Below, piece after piece: positions 25,605 through 33,630 of a DNA stretch of 64,000 nucleotides (the first letter of the stretch is position 1; each line of letters starts with the position of its first letter). Source of the DNA: Maribacter orientalis (GTDB taxonomy: Bacteria; Bacteroidota; Bacteroidia; Flavobacteriales; Flavobacteriaceae); the NCBI RefSeq assembly GCF_900109345.1, contig NZ_FNZN01000003.1:434001-498000 (forward strand), in the 5' to 3' direction. The position numbers and the translations under genes were made by a program. The notes beneath the pieces are model-generated. The model was not told the DNA's origin. It worked only from the letters and a program-made list of their open reading frames with translations, and did not search any database.

Positions 25605-26981
25605 TTATTCTTTAATGATTGATTTTATTTTTATGTTTTTAAAGGAAACTTTGTCTCCATGATCTTGCAAAAGAATATGTCCTTTTTCAGCTTCTCCAAA
25701 ATTTGGCCATTGCGCATATTTGCTCTCTGATACTAATTTTCGGTAGTCGTCGCTTTTACGTTCATATTCTAAAACTTTCATCCCGTTTAACCAATGTTCT
25801 ACGTGATTGTCTTTAGAAATGATATGAGCGGTATTCCATTCTCCTGGTCCGTTCATTGGTTTGTTAACGTCTGCTTGAATAAGGTCATAGAGAGAAGATA
25901 CGGTGCGACTACCATCGTGATTCCCTAGTTTTGCATCGGGATGTCTAGCATCGTCTAAAATTTGATACTCTAAACCTATTGAAGAACCTGGCCCTTTATT
26001 AATATCGGTATCTACATAGTATTTGATACCACTATTAGCACCTTCTGTGATTTTAAAATCTAACATTAATTCAAAATCACCATATAACTCTTTAGTAACG
26101 ATATCTCCACCAGCTGCCGACTCTTCACCACCGGATGGTAGTACTGTCAAAATACCATCATTAATTTCCCATCCTATTGTTGGGAATTCATCTAAACGTG
26201 CTCCTCGCCAACCATTTGTAGTTTCGCCGTCCCATAACATTTTCCAACCATTTTTCAATTCGTCTGCACCTAACCCATTTTTTGTGATTATTGGTGTCAA
26301 AGGACTTTTTCTTGAATACTTAGAAAGACTGTCGGTTAAAATTTTAATATCCTTCCAGATAATATCAGTACCATCTTTCTGTTCATCAGAGATGCTATGT
26401 ACTTGAAGCGCTATAAAACCCTTATCTGTTTTATCATCAATTAAGTAAGCAGCAGGTACATCATTGATCCACGTTTTTAAGGTGTCGCCTATAGCTTCTA
26501 TTCGATAGTGGTTCCATTCATTTTGCTTGAATGCCTTTTGAGCATCAGGGTTATCGGTCATCGGGTTCAACCAACCTCTTCTTGCTTCATCATAAATACC
26601 AGCACTCCATGCTCGTTCAGATGGATCTATTTCTATTTGATATCCATGAACTCGCCCATCCATATAATGTGGTAAACTATTACTTCTAATTTGTATGCCA
26701 GAATTCATACTAGGGTCTACCTTATAATCTAATTCTAAGATAAAATCACCATACAATTTATCTGTTGTCATAAATGAGTTGGGGGTGTTATGCACCGTGG
26801 TGCCCACAATAGCATTATCTTTTACTGCATAAGTAGCTTCGCCGCCGAGTTGTGACCATCCATTTAAAGTTTCTCCGTCAAAAAGACTTACCCAAGGGGT
26901 ATCGTCTTTAGGTTTTTGATTACAACTTATAAATGTTGTTAGAATTAAGGTAATCAGCAGAATATTGATGTTTGATTTCAT
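25605..26981 (-). CDS. DUF1080 (3-keto-disaccharide hydrolase) lipoprotein, two domains
   Basis: This 458-residue lipoprotein (lipobox TFISC, Cys20) contains two consecutive DUF1080 domains. Both start with the family signature: WVSLFDGETLNGWSQLGGEAT near 30 and WKMLWDGETTNGWRGA near 243 (core [LW]FDG-E-T-NGW). Both also carry a D-hydrophobic-F-x2-x-ANSGI/SGI strand (DYKVDPSMNSGIQIRS; FKITEGANSGIKYYV). The DUF1080 family is now annotated as 3-keto-disaccharide hydrolase, acting on 3-keto-glucosides. It is translationally adjacent to a Tat-exported Gfo/Idh oxidoreductase, with which it likely works in the envelope. A tandem-domain form is less usual than single-domain ones and may allow two different substrates. 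Confidence 0.92.
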   Translation of the reverse strand: MKSNINILLITLILTTFISCNQKPKDDTPWVSLFDGETLNGWSQLGGEATYAVKDNAIVGTTVHNTPNSFMTTDKLYGDFILELDYKVDPSMNSGIQIRSNSLPHYMDGRVHGYQIEIDPSERAWSAGIYDEARRGWLNPMTDNPDAQKAFKQNEWNHYRIEAIGDTLKTWINDVPAAYLIDDKTDKGFIALQVHSISDEQKDGTDIIWKDIKILTDSLSKYSRKSPLTPIITKNGLGADELKNGWKMLWDGETTNGWRGARLDEFPTIGWEINDGILTVLPSGGEESAAGGDIVTKELYGDFELMLDFKITEGANSGIKYYVDTDINKGPGSSIGLEYQILDDARHPDAKLGNHDGSRTVSSLYDLIQADVNKPMNGPGEWNTAHIISKDNHVEHWLNGMKVLEYERKSDDYRKLVSESKYAQWPNFGEAEKGHILLQDHGDKVSFKNIKIKSIIKE

Positions 26982-27005
26982 TTGGTCTTGGTAAATTATG
27001 GTTTA

Positions 27006-27031
27006 TAAAAAAAGCACCCGATAGGGCGCTT
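27006..27031 (-). terminator. Rho-independent terminator of msrA
   Basis: On the minus strand AAGCGCCC, loop TATC, GGGTGCTT forms an eight-pair stem followed by a T-run. It is about 25 bases after the msrA stop. Confidence 0.9.
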
Positions 27032-27058
27032 GAATATAACAAATTTTTGGGAGACCTA

Positions 27059-27766
27059 TTAGTGGACACTCTTCTTTAGATAATCTCCAAAGTTTTCTTT
27101 AAACCTGTTTAATCTTGGTATAGATACGTTTTTAATATATGAATTATTAGGATTGTTTTTTTCGTAATCTTGGTGGTAAGCCTCTGCTTTATAGAAAACT
27201 GTGAAAGGGGTGACCTCTGTTGTAATTGGGTCACCACCATAGACATTTTGATCTGTAAGTGCTTGCATGTATCCTTCAATTATTTTTTTTTGTTCATCGC
27301 TTTTGTAAAAGGCAATAGAACGGTATTGTCTACCGCGATCAGGACCTTGTCTGTTTAATTGGGTAGGGTCGTGAGAACCAAAGAAAACTTGAACCAATTC
27401 GGTAAAGGAGATTTCTTTTGGGTCATAATAGACCTCTACGGCTTCTGCATGGTCAGTTTTACCATAACCGACGTCTTCATAGGTAGGATTCTTTTGTTCG
27501 CCTCCAGCATAGCCAGAAACAACCTCTTTAACTCCTTTAACACTCTCGAAAATAGCTTCTACACACCAAAAACAACCACTAGCAAAATAGGCAGTTTCAT
27601 ATGTACTTAATTGTTGGGGACTTAGTTTTACAACCTCATCAACTTCATCATTTACAATTTCAGTGTTTTCAGCATTTTCTGATAAGGTATTTTTCTTGAC
27701 TTTAGATTGACAACTTGTAGCTAGTAATGTAGCACAGGCCAATACTGTTATTTGTACTAATTTCAT
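27059..27766 (-). CDS. msrA: Peptide-methionine (S)-S-oxide reductase, lipoprotein
   Basis: MsrA repairs oxidised methionine in proteins. The 235-residue product has a lipoprotein signal (ATSC, Cys19) and a short acidic linker, so it works in the periplasm rather than the cytosol. The catalytic motif GCFWCVEAIF has Cys65, and the second Cys68 gives a CxxC arrangement. GYAGGEQKNPTYEDVGYGKTDHAEAVEV (core GYAGG and HAEAV) and FFGSHDPTQLNRQGPDRGRQYRS (core HDPTQ and GRQYRS) are all present. The C-terminal recycling segment lacks an obvious second Cys pair. A terminator follows the stop. Its location suggests protection of surface proteins from oxidants; the redox partner is not evident in the window. 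Confidence 0.96.
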   Translation of the reverse strand: MKLVQITVLACATLLATSCQSKVKKNTLSENAENTEIVNDEVDEVVKLSPQQLSTYETAYFASGCFWCVEAIFESVKGVKEVVSGYAGGEQKNPTYEDVGYGKTDHAEAVEVYYDPKEISFTELVQVFFGSHDPTQLNRQGPDRGRQYRSIAFYKSDEQKKIIEGYMQALTDQNVYGGDPITTEVTPFTVFYKAEAYHQDYEKNNPNNSYIKNVSIPRLNRFKENFGDYLKKSVH

Positions 27767-27855
27767 GGCAATTTTCTTTTAGCAATTTGTAGGTAATTTA
27801 CAAAGACCTTACGAGGAAAATGGTTAAAAAATGTTAACTAGATAAAAGGATATTA

Positions 27856-27863
27856 TATTTTTG
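27856..27863 (+). promoter_or_regulatory. -7 promoter box of M23 peptidase gene
   Basis: TATTTTTG matches the Bacteroidota -7 consensus TAnnTTTG. It ends five bases before the ATG at 27868, implying a nearly leaderless transcript. The -33 element is degenerate. Confidence 0.45.
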
Positions 27864-27867
27864 AGAA

Positions 27868-28551
27868 ATGAATACATTGCTTGAAGACCTTAAATCGTAT
27901 ACCACAAACCCTATTTCTATTTTAGATAGGACAATTCCTATTCAAGAATATGTCTCCTTAAATCTTTCAAAAGATAATGTGGAGTTATTAGGTTTGGATA
28001 TAACTAACTATTCTATCTGTCAAAATTATATTGATAAAGTTTTGCTCGATAAGCAAGGATTAATAGCATATGGGGGCTATTTAGAAGAGCGTAACCTCTA
28101 TAATGATAAGGAAGGTTTTACCTCTAGCAAAAAACCAATTCGAAACATTCATTTGGGAATCGATTATTGGTGCGCTGCCTTAACCAAAGTAATTGTTCCT
28201 ATAAAAGGTGTGGTGCATAGTTTTAAGAATAATAATGTTATTGGTGATTACGGACCAACTATTATATTAAAGCATGTTTTGGGTAATCATATCTTTTACA
28301 CTTTATATGGCCACTTGTCGGTAGATTCGTTGGACGGACTTTTTATTAATAAAGAATTTAAAGCGGGCGATACCATTGGCAGATTAGGTACACCTGATAT
28401 TAATGTCAATTATGCCCCACATCTACATTTTCAGATTATTAAAGACTTAGAAGGGAACCACGGTGATTATCCGGGAGTATGCGCCAAAGAACAATTGTCC
28501 TTTTATCAGGAAAACTGCCCAGACCCCAATATTTTATTGAAGTTGAAGTAA
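27868..28551 (+). CDS. M23-family metallopeptidase (LytM-like)
   Basis: This 227-residue protein has no signal peptide or membrane helix and a C-terminal M23 (LytM/lysostaphin-type) domain. Zinc ligands are His95 and Asp99 in HLGID, and His187 in HLHF (His185-x-His187), with YGHL at 147-150. The N-terminal 90 residues contain a helix-rich region with YGGYLEERNLYND. M23 enzymes cut peptidoglycan cross-bridges or act as degenerate scaffolds; here all metal ligands appear present. Lack of an export signal is unusual and may mean an atypical export route or a start further upstream, but no longer open frame is available. Two small secreted proteins follow downstream on the same strand, after a separate leader. 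Confidence 0.87.
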   Translation: MNTLLEDLKSYTTNPISILDRTIPIQEYVSLNLSKDNVELLGLDITNYSICQNYIDKVLLDKQGLIAYGGYLEERNLYNDKEGFTSSKKPIRNIHLGIDYWCAALTKVIVPIKGVVHSFKNNNVIGDYGPTIILKHVLGNHIFYTLYGHLSVDSLDGLFINKEFKAGDTIGRLGTPDINVNYAPHLHFQIIKDLEGNHGDYPGVCAKEQLSFYQENCPDPNILLKLK

Positions 28552-28620
28552 CCTGTATCGATTAACTGCATCTTTAATCGCTAAGGTGATTTTGGTTACT
28601 GTGTCGTTTATCGACCAGAT

Positions 28621-28647
28621 TTTACACTTTAACCATGTACGTGTAAA
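28621..28647. repeat. Inverted repeat 1 in leader of small secreted protein
   Basis: TTTACAC, 13 bases, GTGTAAA. The interval holds AACCATGTAC. It lies about 85 bases before the small secreted protein gene at 28733. Confidence 0.7.
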
Positions 28648-28673
28648 GTAACGAGTAATATGTGTTTTTGAGC

Positions 28674-28693
28674 GATTCACCACCTAGTGAATC
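28674..28693. repeat. Inverted repeat 2 in leader of small secreted protein
   Basis: GATTCAC, six bases, GTGAATC, a perfect seven-base stem 40 bases before the start at 28733. There is no T-run, so it is not a standard terminator. Confidence 0.7.
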
Positions 28694-28732
28694 AAGGCCT
28701 GCTGCGTTCTATAAGTGTAACAAACGCAAGTC

Positions 28733-28969
28733 ATGAAAACAATACTAACAATCATCTTTATCATCTTCTTAGGATTTACTGCTCAAGCACAAAACGGTAC
28801 TGCCGATGTCAAAGTTGAAACTATTGAAATGACAATCGTTACTGAAACATCTTACGAAATGAACTTGGAGACTAAAACGGAAGTAGCTCGTTTATACAAG
28901 TTTAAAAATTCTAACATCAAAAAGGAATTGAATTTTCTTACTAAGGCTAACAAACCTAAAATGGCTTAG
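28733..28969 (+). CDS. Small secreted protein, family of four (member 1)
   Basis: This 78-residue protein has a Sec signal peptide (MKTILTIIFIIFLGFTAQAQ, cut after residue 20), leaving about 58 residues. The mature part begins with a KVETIEMTIV strand and ends in the shared signature ARLYKFKNSNIKKELNF, followed by TKANKPKMA. I do not recognise a named family. Three more members occur in the window at 29294 and 37466 and, on the minus strand, at 48149; all share R-[LF]-[YF]-[KR]-x-K-N and L-x-F. The basic, repeated C-terminus hints at binding to something negatively charged, or at a secreted peptide, but that is speculation. A 180-base leader with two inverted repeats precedes it. Confidence 0.85.
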   Translation: MKTILTIIFIIFLGFTAQAQNGTADVKVETIEMTIVTETSYEMNLETKTEVARLYKFKNSNIKKELNFLTKANKPKMA

Positions 28970-29293
28970 TTTTATTAGTTAATTGAGTAACTACTTAACA
29001 GAATTTTCTTTATTATATCTTCAAGAAAGTAACTTTAAATAGCATCCGAAAAGCAAACGATTAATATTTCAGGATAGGAAATCAATAAATTTGTAGGAAT
29101 ATGATTATTAAATCGATAAACGGTTCATAAATTCCGATTATCGACAAATATATTTGTAGGAAAACGGACTACAAAAAAAGGTAATACATCGAAAAGCTAT
29201 ACTTTCATCGTTAAAACAATACATCTTGTCGATTTCAAAATACGTTTACTTACAATGAGAGGGTTATCTATAAACCAAATTTACCTACTTATT
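28970..29293. other. Leader region with direct and inverted repeats
   Basis: These 324 non-coding bases hold a direct repeat of ATTTGTAGGAA (29089-29099 and 29152-29162). They also hold an inverted repeat TCGATAA / TTATCGA (29113-29119 and 29138-29144) between the two copies. No Bacteroidota -7 box was picked out with confidence. This looks like a regulatory leader of the second small secreted protein gene. Confidence 0.6.
29089..29162. repeat. Direct repeat ATTTGTAGGAA flanking an inverted repeat
   Basis: ATTTGTAGGAA occurs at 29089-29099 and 29152-29162, 63 bases apart. TCGATAA and TTATCGA lie between them at 29113-29119 and 29138-29144. Together they form a nested arrangement upstream of the small gene at 29294. 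Confidence 0.6.
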
Positions 29294-29533
29294 ATGCGTA
29301 CAATTATTTTTTTATTCCTTGTTGTCTGTTTGGGAACCAAGTCCCAAGCTCAAGAGATGTTACCCGTTACCAAAGTGGAGACTATTGTAATGCCCATGGC
29401 AGATATAATTGTCCAATCTGAAATTAATACTCAGGGTTACCAAACAGCTGCAAGGTTTTTTAAAGTTAAAAATGCTAGAATTAAACAAGCTTTAAAATTT
29501 AAACCAACAACAGTAAAAACATTTTTTGCTTAA
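29294..29533 (+). CDS. Small secreted protein, family of four (member 2)
   Basis: This 79-residue protein has a signal peptide (MRTIIFLFLVVCLGTKSQAQ). The open frame begins at 29255, but the ATG at 29294 puts the signal at the N-terminus and is chosen. The mature part has VTKVETIVMPMADIIV, paralleling the KVETIEMTIV of member 1, and the signature ARFFKVKNARIKQALKF. Phe replaces Leu and Tyr in the first half, making it the most divergent member. The C-terminal tail is TVKTFFA. It is only 324 bases downstream of member 1 and is probably a tandem duplicate. Its stop codon overlaps that of the convergent tesA-like gene by three bases. Confidence 0.83.
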   Translation: MRTIIFLFLVVCLGTKSQAQEMLPVTKVETIVMPMADIIVQSEINTQGYQTAARFFKVKNARIKQALKFKPTTVKTFFA

Positions 29534-30270
29534 TTCATTTTATCAACTTCGGTAGTAGTAGTTACCTCTGTATCGGTTTTTGGTAGTACAACCGATTTTA
29601 AAATTTTCCAGACATTATTAGTAACAATTTTTTGCCCCTCTGCTGTTGGGTGAATACCATCCTCTAAATTCAATTCAGGTATACCAGCAACACCTTCCAA
29701 TAAAAAAGGTATTAACAGAATTTCATTAGACTTGGCTAAAGCAGGATACATAGCCATAAATTGAGAGGTATAGTCAGAACCCATATTTGGTGGTATCTGC
29801 ATTCCGGCTAAAATAATAATAGTTTCAGGGTTTTTAGCCTTAACCATATCGATCATTGCTTGAAGATTGTTCATCGATTCAGAAATGGGTATTCCTCTTA
29901 GTCCGTCATTAGCACCCAACTCTAAAACAAAAATATCTACAGGTTGGTTCAGAACCCAATCAAGTCTATTTAAACCGCCAGATGTGGTTTCGCCGCTCAA
30001 TCCAGAATTAATGACCTTATATTCCAATCCTAAAGAGTCTAAACGCTGCTGAATTCTATTTGGGAATCCTTCCTTTGTATCTAAGCCATATGCGGCTGTA
30101 AGACTATTGCCATAAAACAAGATAAACTTTTGGTTAGTATCAATAACCTCCTTTTGGGTAGTACTAATTTCTTTGGCAGCGCCATCCGATTGTTTTTGTT
30201 CTGTACTTTCTCCACATCCAATAACCATGAGTGCCCATAAAAAATAACGAAACTTTAATACTTTCAACAT
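29530..30270 (-). CDS. tesA: TesA-type arylesterase / lysophospholipase, lipoprotein
   Basis: This 246-residue SGNH hydrolase resembles E. coli TesA (thioesterase I / lysophospholipase L1 / arylesterase). It has a lipoprotein signal (MVIGC, Cys19) and SGNH motifs: Ser56 in FYGNSLTAAYG, Gly in INSGLSGETTSGG, Asn in LELGANDGLRG and the Asp/His pair in LEDGIHPTAEG. It is therefore anchored in the envelope. It is divergent from an ABC transporter pair that resembles ybbA and ybbP, reproducing the tesA/ybbA/ybbP neighbourhood known from E. coli. This supports a shared function of the three in lipid or envelope metabolism, still unproven. Confidence 0.9.
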   Translation of the reverse strand: MLKVLKFRYFLWALMVIGCGESTEQKQSDGAAKEISTTQKEVIDTNQKFILFYGNSLTAAYGLDTKEGFPNRIQQRLDSLGLEYKVINSGLSGETTSGGLNRLDWVLNQPVDIFVLELGANDGLRGIPISESMNNLQAMIDMVKAKNPETIIILAGMQIPPNMGSDYTSQFMAMYPALAKSNEILLIPFLLEGVAGIPELNLEDGIHPTAEGQKIVTNNVWKILKSVVLPKTDTEVTTTTEVDKMN

Positions 30271-30332
30271 AGTTTTAGCTTATTAGATTCAAAATCATTT
30301 GCTTATTTTGTTAGCTTGAAGTAAAATGATTT

Positions 30333-31022
30333 ATGGCAAAGATATTAAACGTACGTAATCTAAGGAAAACGTACACGAGTGGATCTAAAAATTTGACAGT
30401 ATTAGATGATATTTCTTTTTCAATAGAGGAAGGGGAAACTTTTGCAATCGTAGGTCCTTCCGGTAGTGGGAAAACTACTTTGTTAGGACTATGTGCTGGT
30501 TTAGATGAAATTGATGAAGGTGGTATAGATCTTTGTGGTGAAGATTTAAGTACGTTGAATGAAGACCAGCGTGCTCTTTTAAGAAATAAAAAAGTCGGAT
30601 TTATTTTTCAAGATTTTCAATTGTTACCGACCTTAACCGCATTAGAGAATGTAAGTGTTCCTTTAGAATTACAAGGCGCGCCACATGCAACAAAAGATGC
30701 TATGGAACTACTGACCAAAGTAGGTCTTGGCAATCGACATAATCATTATCCGTCACAGCTTTCTGGTGGGGAACAACAACGGGTTGCTTTAGCTAGGGCA
30801 TTTTCAAACAAACCTTCAATTCTTTTTGCTGATGAACCAACGGGTAATTTAGATGAAGAAACAGGAGAAAAGGTGATAAAATTACTGTTCGATTTAAATA
30901 CTGAAATGGGAACTACTTTGGTTATTGTAACCCATGATTTAGAATTGGCTAAACTGAACCAACATGTATTACGACTTAAAGGTGGTAAAATAGTAATCAA
31001 TGAAACCTCTGCAATATCTTGA
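30333..31022 (+). CDS. ABC transporter ATP-binding protein, YbbA-like
   Basis: This 229-residue ABC ATPase of the MacB/LolD/YbbA type, for mechanotransmission or lipoprotein export-like machines, has Walker A GPSGSGKTT and signature LSGGEQQRVALARAF. Walker B is ILFADEPTGNLDEETGE, and the switch histidine is in VTHD. It is coupled to the permease gene: the permease TTG start overlaps its stop codon. Divergent from tesA with 62 bases between, it fits the ybbA position of the tesA/ybbA/ybbP synteny. Confident about the protein class; the transported substrate is unknown. Confidence 0.93.
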   Translation: MAKILNVRNLRKTYTSGSKNLTVLDDISFSIEEGETFAIVGPSGSGKTTLLGLCAGLDEIDEGGIDLCGEDLSTLNEDQRALLRNKKVGFIFQDFQLLPTLTALENVSVPLELQGAPHATKDAMELLTKVGLGNRHNHYPSQLSGGEQQRVALARAFSNKPSILFADEPTGNLDEETGEKVIKLLFDLNTEMGTTLVIVTHDLELAKLNQHVLRLKGGKIVINETSAIS

Positions 31023-33571
31023 GTAAACCAACACGAACTTCAAAAGCAGATTTTAATTGGTTATTGAAAATGGCTTGGCGCGATGGTAAGGCAAGTGGTA
31101 AGCGCTTGCTCTTGTTCATGGCTTCCATAATTTTGGGTATAGCAGCAGTCGTTTCAATTCAGTCTTTTAGTGATAACCTTAAAGATAATATCGGTCTACA
31201 GTCAAAAGCCCTTATGGGAGCCGATTTTCTCATCGATAGTAATCAACCAGCAAATGAGCGGGTAATTCAGTTGATGGACTCCCTTGGTGGAGCCGATGCT
31301 AGGGAGGTGAATTTCGCTTCGATGGCAGCTTTTACAAAAAATGGAGCCACTAAATTAGTTCAGGTGCGTGGTATGGAAGGAGGTTTTCCTTTTTACGGGG
31401 AATTAGAAACCGAGCCCGCAAATGCAGCTATTGAATTTCAAGAAAAAGGAGGTGCTTTAGTTGATGCTACCGCGATGTTACAATTTAATTTAAAACCGGG
31501 CGATAGTGTAAAGCTAGGGTCTATTACTTTTCCGATTATCGGTTCATTGATAACCGCACCTGGTAGTACAGGAATTGGCGCTACGGCGGCACCACCTATT
31601 ATTGTGCCATTTCGGTTTATGGAAGAAAGCGGACTACTACAAAGGGGAAGCCGTTTAGGGTATAATTATTATTTTAAAAACCCCAATATAGATTTAAAGG
31701 AACTTAATAAAAAGGTAGATCCCTTGTTAGATGCCGAAAATGCTGATTTGGATACTCATACAGATACCAGTCAGCGATTAGGTCGGCGGTATGAAAATGT
31801 TGGTCGATTTTTAAATCTTGTGGCATTTATAGCACTTCTGCTAGGTTGTGTAGGTATCGCTAGCTCTGTGCATATTTATATTAAAGAGAAATTAAAATCT
31901 GTTGCCATTCTCAAATGTTTAGGAGCGACCCGTAAGCAGACCTTTTTAATTTATTTGCTTCAAATTGCCGGTATGGGGTTGTTAGGCGGCTTCATCGGGA
32001 CTGTTTTAGGTCTGATTTTACAACAAACTTTTCCGTTAATTCTACAAGAATTTCTGCCGTTTCAAGTAGAAATATCTACTTCGTACCAATCGATTTTTGT
32101 AGGCTTATTATTAGGCGTCTGCATGTCAGTTTTGTTTGCACTTTCTCCTTTGATTAATACGTGGTTCGTTTCACCTTTGCAAGTTTTACGTGTACAGGAA
32201 GATACAAGCAAAAAATCGCGTCCATATCAAATATGGGTAATGATAGCTATAGTTCTATTTGTATTCCTTTTTGCATATTGGTTATTAGGTAGATGGTCAT
32301 TTGCAGCAAGTTTTGTGGCAGGTATCTTAGTAACGTTTTCCATATTAGCAGGAGTTTCCATTCTATTTATGCGAATGATAAAACGATATTTTCCAAAATC
32401 GTGGAGCTTTGCAGCGCGACAAAGTTTATTGAATCTATATCGCCCCAATAACCAAACCGTGGTATTAATATTGGCAATAGGAATAGGAACTTTTCTAATA
32501 AGTACCTTATATTTTACTAAAGATTTTCTACTCGCTAAAACGTCTTTCGAATCAAGCGCTGAAAGTCCGAATTTGATACTTTTTGACGTTCAGACCGAAC
32601 AACGTGATGCCGTGGCCAACACGATTACCCCAAATGGGTTAACTGTAATTGATAATATTCCTATAGTAACTATGCGAATGGAACGTATAAAAGACCGCAG
32701 TGTTAATGATATTCGATTAGATAGTACTACACGGGTGAATAAATGGATTTTAAACCATGAGTTTAGAACAACCTATCGAGACTCTATGATCGGGTCTGAA
32801 AAGTTATTAGAAGGAGAGTGGATGCCTAGTATGGCTCCCAATGCTGAGGTTATACCGATTTCTTTGGCAGATAATGTTGCCAATGATGCTCTTGTAACTC
32901 TAGGAGATACAATTTCATTTAATGTACAAGGTAAATTGATGACCACCGTAGTGGGTAATATTAGACAAGTCGATTGGGCGCGCATGCAGCTTAACTTTTC
33001 TATTGTATTTCCTAAAGGGGTGTTAGAGAATGCGCCACAGTTTCATGTATTGACAACAAATGCACCTGACAAAAAATCTTCAGCCAATTTGCAACGTGAA
33101 CTGGTGAAAAAGTTTCCTAATGTCTCCATTATAGATTTACGACAGGTGGTGACACTCATTGAAAATATTCTGGATAAGATTTCATGGGTGATTACCTTTA
33201 TGGCTTTCTTCAGTATTCTAACAGGTATTATTGTTTTAATAGGATCTGTACGTAATAGCAAATACCAACGTATACGTGAAAGTGTATTGTTGCGTACACT
33301 TGGTGCACAAAGCAAACAGATTTTAAAAATTAATGCTTTGGAATATCTGTTTTTAGGAATATTAGGTAGCGGAGTAGGCGTACTTCTTTCTTTAGTAAGT
33401 AGCTTTTTATTGGCTTATTTTATTTTTGACACACCGTTTATACCCTCATGGGTGCCATTTTTAGTGGTCTTACCAGGAATTACTCTTTTAGTTCTTTCTA
33501 TAGGATTATTAAATAGCAGGGGTGTTTTAAATAGTCCGCCATTGCAAGTTTTAAGAAAAGAAGGAAAATAA
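31019..33571 (+). CDS. FtsX-family ABC transporter permease, YbbP-like
   Basis: This 850-residue permease has two FtsX domains (about eight to ten helices) and large periplasmic loops. The first helix is around residues 30-50 (LLLFMASIILGIAAVVSI), and a first FtsX block follows near 270-390 (KSVAILKCLGATRKQTFLIYL, core LKCLGATRKQ). A central hydrophobic region comes near 405-500, and a second FtsX block is near 710-845 (SVLLRTLGAQSKQILKI, core LRTLGAQ). The start is TTG, overlapping the TGA of the ATPase gene. The architecture matches E. coli YbbP. This type often handles lipids or lipoproteins; no substrate is established. Confidence 0.92.
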   Translation: MSKPTRTSKADFNWLLKMAWRDGKASGKRLLLFMASIILGIAAVVSIQSFSDNLKDNIGLQSKALMGADFLIDSNQPANERVIQLMDSLGGADAREVNFASMAAFTKNGATKLVQVRGMEGGFPFYGELETEPANAAIEFQEKGGALVDATAMLQFNLKPGDSVKLGSITFPIIGSLITAPGSTGIGATAAPPIIVPFRFMEESGLLQRGSRLGYNYYFKNPNIDLKELNKKVDPLLDAENADLDTHTDTSQRLGRRYENVGRFLNLVAFIALLLGCVGIASSVHIYIKEKLKSVAILKCLGATRKQTFLIYLLQIAGMGLLGGFIGTVLGLILQQTFPLILQEFLPFQVEISTSYQSIFVGLLLGVCMSVLFALSPLINTWFVSPLQVLRVQEDTSKKSRPYQIWVMIAIVLFVFLFAYWLLGRWSFAASFVAGILVTFSILAGVSILFMRMIKRYFPKSWSFAARQSLLNLYRPNNQTVVLILAIGIGTFLISTLYFTKDFLLAKTSFESSAESPNLILFDVQTEQRDAVANTITPNGLTVIDNIPIVTMRMERIKDRSVNDIRLDSTTRVNKWILNHEFRTTYRDSMIGSEKLLEGEWMPSMAPNAEVIPISLADNVANDALVTLGDTISFNVQGKLMTTVVGNIRQVDWARMQLNFSIVFPKGVLENAPQFHVLTTNAPDKKSSANLQRELVKKFPNVSIIDLRQVVTLIENILDKISWVITFMAFFSILTGIIVLIGSVRNSKYQRIRESVLLRTLGAQSKQILKINALEYLFLGILGSGVGVLLSLVSSFLLAYFIFDTPFIPSWVPFLVVLPGITLLVLSIGLLNSRGVLNSPPLQVLRKEGK

Positions 33572-33630
33572 AAGGTATTTGTTTTTTTATAAATTTTAAA
33601 CTGAAGATGCTTTACTGATTATCTTTAAGC

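Noticed and set aside
26023-26406. 127-codon plus-strand frame inside the DUF1080 gene
   Set aside because: Antisense shadow; Ser/Pro-rich composition typical of a reverse frame of this gene.
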